From contig CAUHNN010000002.1 in assembly GCA_959607715.1 (NCBI GenBank), positions 101,318 to 165,317 of the forward strand: a stretch of DNA of 64,000 nt. Reading direction: 5' to 3'. Positions 17,554-27,196 of the stretch are shown piece after piece (within the stretch, counting starts at the first letter, position 1; each line of letters opens with the position of its first letter). The DNA comes from an uncultured Eggerthella sp. GTDB lineage: Bacteria > Actinomycetota > Coriobacteriia > Coriobacteriales > Eggerthellaceae. Made by a program: the position numbers and the translations under genes. The notes below the pieces were generated by a model. That model was not told where the DNA came from. It ran no database searches and saw nothing but the letters and a program-made list of their open reading frames with translations.

Positions 17554-20500
17554 ATGAACCATTCAACCGCGCTCACGCGCTTCGCGCACGCGATGCTGGC
17601 GTTCGTGCTGGTCGTCGCGATGTGTGCGCCGATACACGCCTTCGCTGACGAACCAAGCGAAGATGCCGCTTCGTCGGTGGTGCAGTCGGGCGACTCGTCG
17701 CTAGGCGATACGCCGACTGGCTCATCTGCCCCTGAAGGGTCCGATGGCGATGTCCAGGGTGATTCCGGCGCCTCGTTGCCTCAGGAGCCTGCGGCCGTTT
17801 CGGGCGAGCCCGCCCCTGCCGCTGCGGATGTAGTGACCATGAAGCAGGGTGAAGGCGAAGCGAAAAACTACGACAGCATTGCCGCTGCCCTCGCCGACGT
17901 GGCCGACTACCACTACAAGAACAACAAGGAAGCTTACGTCATCACGCTGAACCAATACATGAGCGAGAGCGTGACGATTCCTGCGAACAAGAAGGTCACC
18001 ATCGATCTGAACGGCAAGCAGCTCAATGGTCGCGATGGTGTAACGCTGACTGTGCAGAGCAAGTACGTCACCCTGCAGGACAGCGTAGGCGGCGGCGGTA
18101 TTTTCGCCCACTATAACGACGCTGTGAAGATCGAAAAGAACAGCAAGCTCACCATCACGGGCGGACGTGTGGCGGCCATGGGAATGGACTGCGCCATTGT
18201 CAACGACGGTAACCTGACGGTGACGGGCGGCGCTGTCGAAGCGTATTGCACGGCAATCTCCAATAACGGCACGGTAACCGTGTCTGGCGGCTCTGTGTTC
18301 GGTGGGGATGTCGCCATCGCCAACCTGGGCAAAGTGACCGTCAGCGGCGGCTCTGTGTCCAACGCCCGTACCGATGCAGGCAAGTGCGCGATTTCTCTCA
18401 GCTCGACGGCCTCGTTGAGTGTCTCCGGCGGCGAGGTTGAATCGCCCGGCGTTGCCGTTTCGGCGTGCAATTCCGCTTCCGTGACCGTATCCGGCGGCAC
18501 CATTTCCGGTGACCAGCGCGGCATCGAGGCGCTTGACTCCACGAAGGTCGACATCTCCGCCGGCACTTTGTCATCTTCTGGCGGCTTCGCGCTTTCCGTT
18601 GACAATGCTGTAACCGCCGTCGTCTCCGGCGGCGAGTTCACCAGCGCGGCGGGCTCCAAGGCCATCAACCGCGCATTCAATGCCACCGTGACCCTGTCCG
18701 GCGGCACGTTCAACGTGGCTTCCGCCGCCGACATTTGCGATACGCCCGTTTTCGTCGACCGCTACAGCGCTGTCGAGAAGGACGGCAAGGTCGTCGTCGA
18801 GATGACGAGCCCTGCCGCCATCGTCATCGCCGAAGACGGCACGCAGACCGCCTACGAAACCTTCACCAAGGCATGCAGCAACGCTCCCGCCTACAGCACC
18901 GTGAAGCTGATGGAGGATGCTGTCCTGGGCAAGTACAGCGCCGAAGTCAAGCATTTCGGCGTGACTGTCGACCTCAATGGTTTCAACATCGACGGCACCG
19001 CCTACACGGGCAAGAATGCGGCGCTGACGCTGAAGACGTCTTACGGCGATAAGCCCGTCGATGGCAAGGATTCCACGTTGCGCCTGATCAACAGCGTGCC
19101 TGGAAAGGGCGGCAAAGTGACGGGCAAGCTTCCCGTTGCGGGCAAGTCGGGCGATAGCTCCTACGATGTGCCCGTCTCCATCGGCGATGAGGTTGAGCTC
19201 GAGGTGGTCAACGGCGGCGCCGACAAGGTGAAGCTCGATTCGAGCGCTTACCTGGTCTACTCGGACAAGACGGCGTCGTTCTTCAGCAACGGCGGCTTCA
19301 AGGTCGATGCGACCGACGGCACGCAGCGTGTCTACGGTTCGTATTCCAGCGCAGCGTCCCATGCGGCCGAAGGCAGCACCGTTCTCATGCTCAACGACTA
19401 CGAAAGCAACGAGTCCATCATTTCGGGCACCAATGTGGCGAATCTCGACCTGGGCGGCCATACCTTTACCTATACCGGCTCGCAGCAGGTCTTCGACATC
19501 AACTACGACAACGCCGGCATTAACGTGAAGAACGGCAAAGTGGTTGCCACCAAGCCCCTCGACGTTGCAGGCGTGTCCATGCTGTACAGCAACGGCACCT
19601 TCACCATGGATGGTGTGGTCATGGACGTCCCCGGCGATTCCTGGGGCATCGGCACCAACGGCACCAAGGTGAACAACACCATCGTCCTCAAGAACTCCAC
19701 GCTCAACGTCCCCGAGGGTCTGGGCATCTACTTCCCCGGCAGCGGCTCGGTGACCATCGAAGATTCCGTCATCAACGCCAAGCACTTCGGCGTGCAGGTG
19801 TGCGCGGGCGACCTGGTGGTCACGGGCAGCAAGACCGCCATCACGGCTACCGGCACCCCGCAGCAGAAGGCTGAGAATGACGGCCCCATTATCGACGGTG
19901 CGCGATTTCGGTCGTCGAGCGCGATGGTTACATGGACCTGGGCTCCGTTGCCATCAAGGACGGCACGTTCAAATCCGACGCCTCCTCTGAAGCTGTGAAG
20001 ACCTACACCTTCAACAACACCGACAAGGTTGAGGGCGAATGGCCTGAGGCCGGCACTGTGGTTGACGTTTCGGGCGGAAACTTCTCCAGCCCGGTCGATG
20101 AAGGAATCTGCGCCGACGGCTTCGCTCCTCAGGAGAATAAAGACGGCTCCTTCGGCGTGCACCATCACAGCTTCACCATCGCCCACAGCGATGCGGATTT
20201 CCATTGGACGGAGTGCGACGTTTGCGGCGCGGTAACCGACAAACAGGCTCATAGCTTCACCGTGGCATCTCATGACGGAGAGTACCACTGGATGAAGTGC
20301 GAGGGTTGCGATGCGACGGTTGGCAAGGCTGCGCATAGCTTCAAGTGGGTTGTCGACAAGGAGGCTACCGAGACCGAAGTCGGCAGCAAGCATGAGGAAT
20401 GCACCGAGTGCGGATACGCAAAGGGCGCTGTCGAGATCCCTGCGACCGGTTCCGGCGATTCTGGCGATACGTCTGGGTCTGGGGTGAAAGATGACGATGC

Positions 20501-20678
20501 GAATGACGGCGCCGACGACGGACAAAACGCGAATGACGGCGAAAAAGGCGAAGGGGCTCTTGCCAAGACGGCAGACTCCCATTCGTACGCCGTGATCGGC
20601 TTCGGGTTCGTTGCGGCTCTTGCCGTGGCTCTTGCCTTCATTTCTCGTCGCGCGATGGGGGTCAGGCGTTCACGATAG
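17554..20678 (+). pseudogene. Large repeat-rich, wall-anchored surface protein, frameshifted near 19900
   Basis: The first part (17554-19998) encodes 814 residues: a signal peptide ending near AFA, an acidic Ser-rich linker, then beta-helix-like repeats of the form VTVSGGSV. After 'DGPIIDGA' the frame goes wrong; reading on in the next frame from about 19902 (ISVVERDGYMDLGS...) restores sensible protein to 20678. One missing base at about 19900-19903 explains this. The C-terminal part has three CxxC-containing, His-rich repeats (AHSF...), a Gly/Asp linker, and a sorting-like end: LAKTAD, a hydrophobic helix and RRAMGVRRSR. It should be an adhesin-like extracellular protein attached by a sortase, if the frame is intact in the cell. 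Confidence 0.8.
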
Positions 20679-20727
20679 TATTTTCGTAGGGGTTTTCCCC
20701 GAGGGGAAAGCATACCGAATCGATGAA

Positions 20728-20767
20728 GAGAGGGATCGGACGGTTAATCCGTCCGGTCCCTCTCTGC
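20728..20767 (+). terminator. Intrinsic terminator after the surface-protein gene
   Basis: AGAGAGGGA-CGGACGG pairs with CCGTCCG-TCCCTCTCT around TTAAT, with one mismatch; CTTTT follows. Confidence 0.85.
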
Positions 20768-20804
20768 TTTTGGGCTCGAGGGCTTTTCGAGGGGGTGCGA
20801 CGTG

Positions 20805-20834
20805 TTGACGCATTGTTCGCTTTGCTGTTAACGT
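20805..20834 (+). promoter_or_regulatory. Possible promoter of the MFS gene
   Basis: TTGACG (20805-20810) and TAACGT (20829-20834) with an 18-base spacer, about 66 bases before the chosen GTG. The -10 is weak but resembles the element found before the binding-protein gene at 10570-10598. Confidence 0.4.
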
Positions 20835-20899
20835 GATTTGTCGCTTTCAAACCTGGCGATTGGGTGGTTTTATCTTCAGTGATCGAAGAAAGGCGCAGT

Positions 20900-22138
20900 G
20901 TGGAAAACAGTATGCGAAACAAGATTGCGACTGTCGCTTTGGTGGTTGTCGGCTTCGCTTTGGGGTTCGCTGAGTTCATCGTCATAGGAATTACTCCCGA
21001 CATCGCTTCGGCCTACGATGTATCCCTTGCCGCAGCGGGTAATCTAGTCGGCTATTTCGCGATAGCCTATGCGCTTTCCACGCCGATCATCGTTCTTTCG
21101 ACGGGGCGTTTCAGGCGCTTCCCTCTGTTCGTTGTCTTTCTCGTCGTATTCAACATGGGAAACGTCCTTGCTATCTTTGCGGCGAGTTACGAGATGCTTT
21201 TAGCGGCGCGAATCCTTTCTGCCGTCGTTTCCGGTGTAACGCTTTCAACGGTTATGACGTTCATCAACGATATCGTTCCCGAGGAAAAGACCCCTCGCAT
21301 AATTTCGTTCGTTTATGCGGGATTCTCCGTGGCAAGTGTTCTAGGAACGCCGGCGGGCGCGCTCCTTTCTGAAGCCTTCGGCGTGAAAGCGGCTTTCGTG
21401 GCAGTTGAGGTGGTCGCTTTGATCGTGACGCTGCTTCTTGTGTTCACTTTGCCTCACGAAGGTTCGACCGACGCTTCGTCTGGAGTACGCGAGCAGCTGG
21501 TCATTTTGAAGGACCCTCGTATTGTTCTCGTCATGGTGATGAAGGGCTTCGGCATGGCGGCGACGTATGTGTTTTACTGCTATGTGACTCCGATCATGGA
21601 GGGTCCACTCGGTCTATCGGTGTGGGCAGTCAGCATTATTCTGGTTTTTTACGGTGGGGCAACCGTCATCTCGAATCTCGGCGGCGGGTCGATCGCTCAA
21701 CGCTATGGACTTCGTAAGCTGCCGCTTATGTTCGCGCTGCAGTCGCTCGTGTTGGCGCTGCTCGGCGTAAGCATCGCATCGGGCAACACGGCTCTTGCGG
21801 TAATCAATATTGTGGCGACGGGCATCTTCATCTACCACATGAATGCACCGTTGCAGACCTATCTCCTTCAGATAGCTTCGCGCGATCATCCGCAGGCTCT
21901 TACTCTCGCTTCCGCGGCGATGCCTACTTCGTCTGATATGGGAATCGCTTTCGGTTCGTTTGTCGGGGGAGTGGTGGCGAGCAGCGGGATCGGCTTTACG
22001 TGGTCAGGCCCGATCGGTGCCCTTATCGGGTTGGTTTCGGTTTTCGCCGCGGTAAGGGTTCTCCAACCCGAAAGTCGCATCGGTGGATCGCTCAAGGCGC
22101 GTCGCCGCCGAGAGCGCCGATCTAAGGTCGATGGGTAG
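20900..22138 (+). CDS. MFS transporter, DHA1/AraJ-like sugar or drug efflux type
   Basis: A 412-residue carrier with about 12 membrane helices. The FGFAEFIVIGITPDIA-type first helix (seen as LGFAEFIVIGITPDIA), and the loop PRIISFVYAGFSVASVLGTPAGALL, are characteristic of the AraJ/YdhP/NepI efflux branch, which exports sugars, nucleosides or drugs. The GTG at 20900 is preferred because GAAAGG (20887-20892) is well spaced; an ATG at 20912 is the alternative. The C-terminus is strongly basic. It lies between the two broken surface-protein genes and is bounded by terminators on both sides. Confidence 0.87.
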   Translation: MENSMRNKIATVALVVVGFALGFAEFIVIGITPDIASAYDVSLAAAGNLVGYFAIAYALSTPIIVLSTGRFRRFPLFVVFLVVFNMGNVLAIFAASYEMLLAARILSAVVSGVTLSTVMTFINDIVPEEKTPRIISFVYAGFSVASVLGTPAGALLSEAFGVKAAFVAVEVVALIVTLLLVFTLPHEGSTDASSGVREQLVILKDPRIVLVMVMKGFGMAATYVFYCYVTPIMEGPLGLSVWAVSIILVFYGGATVISNLGGGSIAQRYGLRKLPLMFALQSLVLALLGVSIASGNTALAVINIVATGIFIYHMNAPLQTYLLQIASRDHPQALTLASAAMPTSSDMGIAFGSFVGGVVASSGIGFTWSGPIGALIGLVSVFAAVRVLQPESRIGGSLKARRRRERRSKVDG

Positions 22139-22150
22139 CGGTGAGAAAAG

Positions 22151-22186
22151 AATGGCGCTCCCCCGTTAACGGGGGAGCGCCATTTT
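22151..22186. terminator. Perfect bidirectional terminator
   Basis: AATGGCGCTCCCCCG / CGGGGGAGCGCCATT around TTAA, with T-tracts on both strands, between the convergent MFS gene and surface-protein gene. Confidence 0.92.
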
Positions 22187-22210
22187 CGCTTTATCCTTGC
22201 CTGGGTTTCG

Positions 22211-24345
22211 TTACTTTGCTTTTCCTCTCTTGATGGCGATGGTCGCTGCGGTCGCGCCGGCAATTGCAGCAAGGAGAAGGGAAAGCCATAATGCGCCCAT
22301 GTCGGCGTCTCCCGTCTGCGGGCTGGTCAAGGCGTTCTTGCCCGTCTCCGTCTCATCGGAATTGCCCGAATCGGAGGGACCGGTTGGCTTGTCGGGGTCG
22401 GTCGTCGTGTCGCCGCCGGTTTCACCGCTTGACTTCCACTGCGCATAATAGGTGGTATCTTCCGAAGGAGCGGGAATAGGCTGATCCGGCGCGAACGCAG
22501 TCTCGGATCCATCCGCCGCTGTGTTCCATCCGGCGAAGGCCTTTTCTCCGTTGATCGGATTATCCGGCAACGTTAGATCCCCGAATGCCGGCACATTGTA
22601 GCTCTTCAAAGTATCTGCGTCGTTCCAAGCGCCGCCGTTAGCATCGAAGGTCACGGTGATTTCTTTCGCTGCGCCGACATAGGTCAAATAGTTTGCCTTG
22701 TCGGATTCTTTGCTTTGGCCGATGAGCAGAAGCAAGCCGGCGTTGTCGCCGGTCGGGTTAGGCATATACGCGCTGGGCACGAAAAGCTTTCCGGCGTCGG
22801 CTGCCGCCGCCTGATCTGCTCCGCCAGCTGCTTCCGTGTAGACCACAAGCGGCGTGCCGCTGTTCGTCACGGTCTCGCCCTCAACCTTTTCGATTTCTTC
22901 TTCGTAGCTGGTGATTTGAATGGGGCTTGCGGCGTCGGTGCCGGTGTAGGGTCCTGACACGGTGATCACGGTGCCGGGGAAGAGCGCCACGTCGTTATCG
23001 GTGGCTATCCGGACGTTTTCCTGGATGGCGAAGCTGCCGGTTTTCGTGGCCGCTGCGTCCGAGGCGTCGCTCATCACGCAAACACCGTCACCGTTGCCGC
23101 CCTCGGCTGCTGTATTGCCGCTAACGATGGCGTTGCCCTTCAGCTGGGCGGCGCCATCGGGGGCGATGAGCATTCCGCCGCCGGCGTATGCGCTGTTATC
23201 GACGATCTTGGTTTGGCCTTTCACGGTGAGGGTGCCGGAAGCGACGTAGATCGCTCCGCCCATGCCACCTTTCAGCTTCTCGCTTTTTCGGGGAGCCTGG
23301 TTGCCGCTCAGGACGCAATCGGTAAGCTCGACTTCGCAGGGGCTGATTACGTTGCCGCTGCGATCGGTGATGTCCTCCATCATGATGGCGCCGCCCAGGC
23401 CGTCCACGCATTTATTCCCCTCGAGCGTTACGCGGGCCATATCGACGGTGCTTCCGGCCAGGTATAGCGCACCAGCATAGTAGCCGAAACCTGGCTTGGA
23501 TTCATTGGTGGGCTTGTATTCGACGGAGTTGTTGTTGATGGTGGTGTCCGTGATGGACAGATTGGTGCATTCCGCGTGAAGCGCGCCGCTTTCGGAGCCG
23601 CCGGTGTAGTTGCCGGAAATGTCGGAGTTGGAGATGGTCAATTTCGCGAATGCATCTGTGTCGCCGACGACGAGGATCGCGCCGACGCCGCCATTGCCCA
23701 CGTTGAATGCGGTGCAGCGGAGTTGCCGGTGATGGTCATGCCGTCCATTGCGACGTCTGATGATCCCTCGATATAGAATGCGCCAGCGAACGCCATGTTG
23801 ACGTCTCCGCATTGATTGTCCTTGACCGTGGTGTTCTTGAGATCGGCTTTCGTATCGACTAGGTGGATGGTGCCGCCGTGATAATTGGTGCTCTCTGCTT
23901 TCGTGTCTTTAACAACGGCTCCGTCCATGGTGAGGGTAACGTTGGAGCAGTAGATCGCTCCGCCGTCACCCGTGAAGGGGCTATCCATCCCGCCAGGGAA
24001 AGTGGAAGTGGTGTTTCCGCTGAACGTAGGTGCGTTCGTCGTGCCGTTTGGGCTTTTGATGGTGACGATGGCGTCCTGAGAGTACAGACCGCCGCCGTAG
24101 CTGCCGCCCGACGAGTTCATGACGTTTTCGGAGATCGATCCACCGGTCATGGTGAACGTTGCGTTTTGCGCGCCGTCGCCTTCGATGTATACGCCCGCTC
24201 CATACCTGCCGCTGTTGCCGGTGATGCTGCCGCCGGACATCTCGAAGGAGGAATCGCTGCCGGCGATCAGGACGCCGCCTCCGCAGCCCCTCGTCCCCGA
24301 GCTCTTCTTGCCTACGGTGTTATCGTGAATCGAGCCGCCTTCCAT
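22211..24345 (-). pseudogene. Right-handed beta-helix surface protein, 5'-truncated and frameshifted
   Basis: On the complementary strand, 24345-23638 encodes about 235 residues of beta-helix repeats (motifs such as GGGVLIAG, GGAIYCSN, MTGGSISEN), then fails after 'TITGNSA' near 23715. The next frame continues with FNVGNGGVGAILVVGDTDAF and more repeats to 22211. One missing base explains it. The C-terminus has an InlB B-repeat/Flg_new-type domain (VTFDANGGAW ... TYYAQWK), a Thr/Asp/Pro linker and a sorting-like signal SPQTGD, hydrophobic helix and KRGKAK. At the other end there is no signal peptide or ribosome site, and an in-frame TGA lies 21-30 bases before the first ATG, so the start of the gene seems lost. 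Confidence 0.75.
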
Positions 24346-24440
24346 GGTGAAGGAAGCTTCGTTTCGCTTTCACACTCGTTCACTTTCTTGTTCGGGTTCG
24401 TTTCGCTGGTAAGGGATTTTCGCGCCGCTCTTGGCCTGTT

Positions 24441-25757
24441 TCAGTACAAGATCCCCAAGCGCTTCGCCTCGAAGGTAAGCTCTTCGCGGAAGTCGGGGTG
24501 GGCGATCGAGATCAGGCGCTTGGCGCGCGTTGGGACATCGGCCCAACGAAGGTCCGCTACGCCGTATTCGGTCACGATGTAGTGAACGTCGTTTCGCAGC
24601 GACGTGATGGCGCTGCCGGGGGCCAAGGTGGGAACTATTTTCGAAACGGGGCCCTTCTTGGTGTGGGCGACGCTTGTGACGGCGATGAACCCGCGTCCGT
24701 TTTTGGCGTTTTTCACGCCGCGAACGAAGTCGAATTGTCCGCCGCTTGCGGAATATTGACGCGTGCCGATGCTTTCGGCGCATACCTGTCCGGTCAGGTC
24801 GATGCTGATGGCGGTGTTGACCGAGACAAGGTTGTCGTTGCGGGTGATGATCGCCGGGTTGCAGACCGTGTCGTAGGAAGTGTAGAGCATGGCCGGGTTC
24901 TCGTCGATGAAGTCGTAGAGACGCTGCGTTCCCGTCGAATAGCCCGCCACCGACACGCCGGGTAGATAAGATTTTCGGGAATTGTCGATGACGCCTTTTT
25001 GCTGCAGTTCGACGAAGGCGTCCGAGAACATCTCGGTGAACACGCCGAGGTGCTGTTTGGTGGAAAGGCCTTCGGCCACTGCATTCAGGATGCCGCCGAT
25101 GCCGAGCTGAATCGTGTCGCCGTCATTGACGCGGTCGACGATCCACGCGGCCGTTTTCGCTTCATCGGGCGTCGGCGCTGGCGTCGCGACATCTTCAAGG
25201 GGTTCATCCTGTATGACGAAGCCGTCGATCTGTCGGACGTGGTAGGTGTGGGAGTCGCCGCATACGCGTGGCAGATGCCTATTGATCTGCGCGATGATGT
25301 GATGGGCCCCTTCGAGGGCTCCCTGTTCGAACCCGACCGGGCCGATGTTGCAGTAGCCACCGGCATCGGGCGGGGTCATCTGGACGATGGCGTAGTCGAA
25401 TGCCTGTTCGCGCAGCATGCGGTTCGTGTCCGAGAAGTGCACGGGGATGTGGGTGACGCATTTCGACCCCGTTGCCATGCCGGTGCGTTCGTTGGGCCCG
25501 GCGAAATAGGTGCGATAGCGGAACCGTTCCGGTGCGACGTCGAGGCCGGCGAAGGTGATGTCGCCGTTCATGTAGTTGCCGCATAGCTCGATTCCGGAAA
25601 GGCTGCCGTCTTTCACGTGGTCGATGAGCGCATTGATGATGGTGGTGGGAACGTGGAGGCCGCCGGCGTAGATACGCTGACCACCTCCCGTGAGGTGTCG
25701 GTCGAAGAGGTCTTCGACCGAAAGCTGCTTGGACGTGTATTCGCTGTGCCAATCCAT
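24441..25757 (-). CDS. Acetyl-CoA hydrolase/transferase family protein (CoA-transferase, Cat2/4-hydroxybutyrate type)
   Basis: A 438-residue class I-type CoA-transferase of the AcCoA hydrolase family. The N-terminal domain has the IELCGNYMNGDITF region, and the C-terminal domain carries the catalytic glutamate in VFTEMFSDAF and the IQLGIGGILNAV loop. The final part with VTEYGVADLRWADVPTRAKRLISIAHPDFR is highly typical. It should move CoA between acetyl-CoA and another carboxylate such as succinate, 4-hydroxybutyrate or butyrate; the acceptor is not readable. The ribosome site AAAGGGG precedes the ATG. It is separated from the upstream shikimate dehydrogenase gene by a terminator. Confidence 0.9.
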   Translation of the reverse strand: MDWHSEYTSKQLSVEDLFDRHLTGGGQRIYAGGLHVPTTIINALIDHVKDGSLSGIELCGNYMNGDITFAGLDVAPERFRYRTYFAGPNERTGMATGSKCVTHIPVHFSDTNRMLREQAFDYAIVQMTPPDAGGYCNIGPVGFEQGALEGAHHIIAQINRHLPRVCGDSHTYHVRQIDGFVIQDEPLEDVATPAPTPDEAKTAAWIVDRVNDGDTIQLGIGGILNAVAEGLSTKQHLGVFTEMFSDAFVELQQKGVIDNSRKSYLPGVSVAGYSTGTQRLYDFIDENPAMLYTSYDTVCNPAIITRNDNLVSVNTAISIDLTGQVCAESIGTRQYSASGGQFDFVRGVKNAKNGRGFIAVTSVAHTKKGPVSKIVPTLAPGSAITSLRNDVHYIVTEYGVADLRWADVPTRAKRLISIAHPDFREELTFEAKRLGILY

Positions 25758-25888
25758 GGCGGTCCCCTTTGTTGAAGCTCGGAATGCTCCCTCGCGGATG
25801 TCGACCGACGATCCCCTTCGATACGGTCAGTTCCATTATGACTGATGGCGCTTGATCGCGGGAGGTGGGAAATAGCCCCGATGTGAAT

Positions 25889-25916
25889 AGACGGACGCCA
25901 GGGAAGGCGTCCGTCT
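25889..25916. terminator. Terminator downstream of the first shikimate dehydrogenase gene
   Basis: AGACGGACGCC and GGCGTCCGTCT form a perfect 11-bp stem with a 6-base loop between the leftward shikimate dehydrogenase and CoA-transferase genes. Confidence 0.75.
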
Positions 25917-25951
25917 ACGGACGGAGGTTGCGTATTGGATTCTGGGCGACC

Positions 25952-26820
25952 TTACAGGGCGGCTACCTCTTCGAGCGACAGGGGCATTTCCTTGCCGGTC
26001 CACAGCTCGAAGCAGCGCGCACCTTGGTAGTAGAGCATTTCGAGGCCGTTGATGGCTTCGGCTCCGACTTCCTTGGCCATTTTCAGGAGCGCCGTCTCGG
26101 GGGGGGTGCGTAGATGGCGTCTTGGACCACGAGTCCTTCGTGCAGGAAGGAGGCGTCTGGAATGGGCGATTTTCCTTCGAGTGCGCCCATTCCGAGTGGC
26201 GTCATGTTGGCTAGAAGGTCGGAGGACGCGATTTCGGCGCGTAGGTCGTCGTAATCGTTCGCGTCGTGGAGGGTGATGTTGCAGCCGGTCTTTTCGGCGA
26301 TGAGGGCCACTTCCTCGCCGGCGCGTTTCCATGACTTTCCGTTGCCGGGGCTGAAAACGGCGATTTCACGTGCCCCGTCGAGCGCGGATTGAGCCGCGAC
26401 GGCCGTACCGGCGCCGCCGATGCCCATCTGGGTCATCTTCTTGCCCGCGACTGGATGGCCGTGCACGGCGAAGGTTTTCACGAAGCCGTAGCCGTCGGTG
26501 TTGTAGCCGACCAGTTCGCCGTCTTCGTTCACGACGGTATTCACCGCGCCGATCAGGTCAACGGCGGGGTCGAGTCTATCGAGGAAGGGGATGACGGCGA
26601 TCTTGTGGGGCATGGTCAGATTGAAGCCCCGCATGTTGAATAGGCGTGCCGCCTCGATTGCCCGAGCGAGATCTTTCTCTTCGATGCGGAAGGCGAGGTA
26701 GCGGTAATCCGCGTCCGCCATCTTGAAGGCGGTGCTGTGAAGTCGTGGCGAGCGGCTGTGCTCGACCGGATCCCCGAAAATGCCGCACAGGCGGGTGTGC
26801 CCCGTGATTTCGATCGTCAT
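25952..26820 (-). pseudogene. Shikimate 5-dehydrogenase-like protein, frameshifted near its C-terminus at a C8 tract
   Basis: The frame from 26820 encodes a shikimate/quinate dehydrogenase: substrate site GDPVEHSRSPRLHS, catalytic lysine in LTMPHK, NTDG aspartate, and nucleotide site GIGGAGTAVAAQ. After DAIYAPP it runs into a tract of eight C (26099-26106 on the + strand, as G) and stops at 26083 with APPPRRRS. In the neighbouring frame the usual ending continues (ETALLKMAKEVGAEAINGLEMLYYQGA) to 25952. Removing two or adding one C restores it. The enzyme reduces 3-dehydroshikimate or oxidises shikimate/quinate with NAD(P); the change of start motif VEHS is normal for the family. A second such gene is at 57910-58784. 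Confidence 0.85.
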
Positions 26821-27196
26821 GGCGACCCTTTCTCATGATCGTTTGAAATAATTGATACACGTTCATGATAACGCTAACGGAAGGTCCTCTTTTGCTTGCC
26901 TGCGCTGCTGGGGTCTTCGCATACGCGGGATAAGACCTCCCCGCGTATGCGCGCTGGGTTTGCAAAGAGCGAGTTCGCTGCACGCCCCATGCTCTTCTTC
27001 GTCCTTTTATTTCGCGGACGGAGGGGATTGTTTCAAAGAGTATGCGGTGAAGCGAACGTAGCGAAATCTTCGGTGAACGGAACAGGGGTGCGGCGTTCGA
27101 TCTCTAACCGATCATGGGCGCCCGTCTGTAACCGCTCGGTAATCTTCACTCCACTCGACTGGAGTAAACTGATGCTTCAGCGTCGAAAGGACCCTC
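26821..27196. other. Divergent gap between shikimate dehydrogenase and citrate synthase genes
   Basis: No gene is supported. It should contain both promoters. The notable structure is the 12-bp inverted repeat at 26918-26951. A smaller hairpin, ACTCCA/TGGAGT, lies about 30 bases before the citrate synthase start. Confidence 0.45.
26918..26951. repeat. Perfect 12-bp inverted repeat with 10-base loop
   Basis: CGCATACGCGGG (26918-26929) and CCCGCGTATGCG (26940-26951). There is no T-tract on either side, so it is an RNA hairpin or protein site rather than a standard terminator, in the leader region of the citrate synthase gene. Confidence 0.6.
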
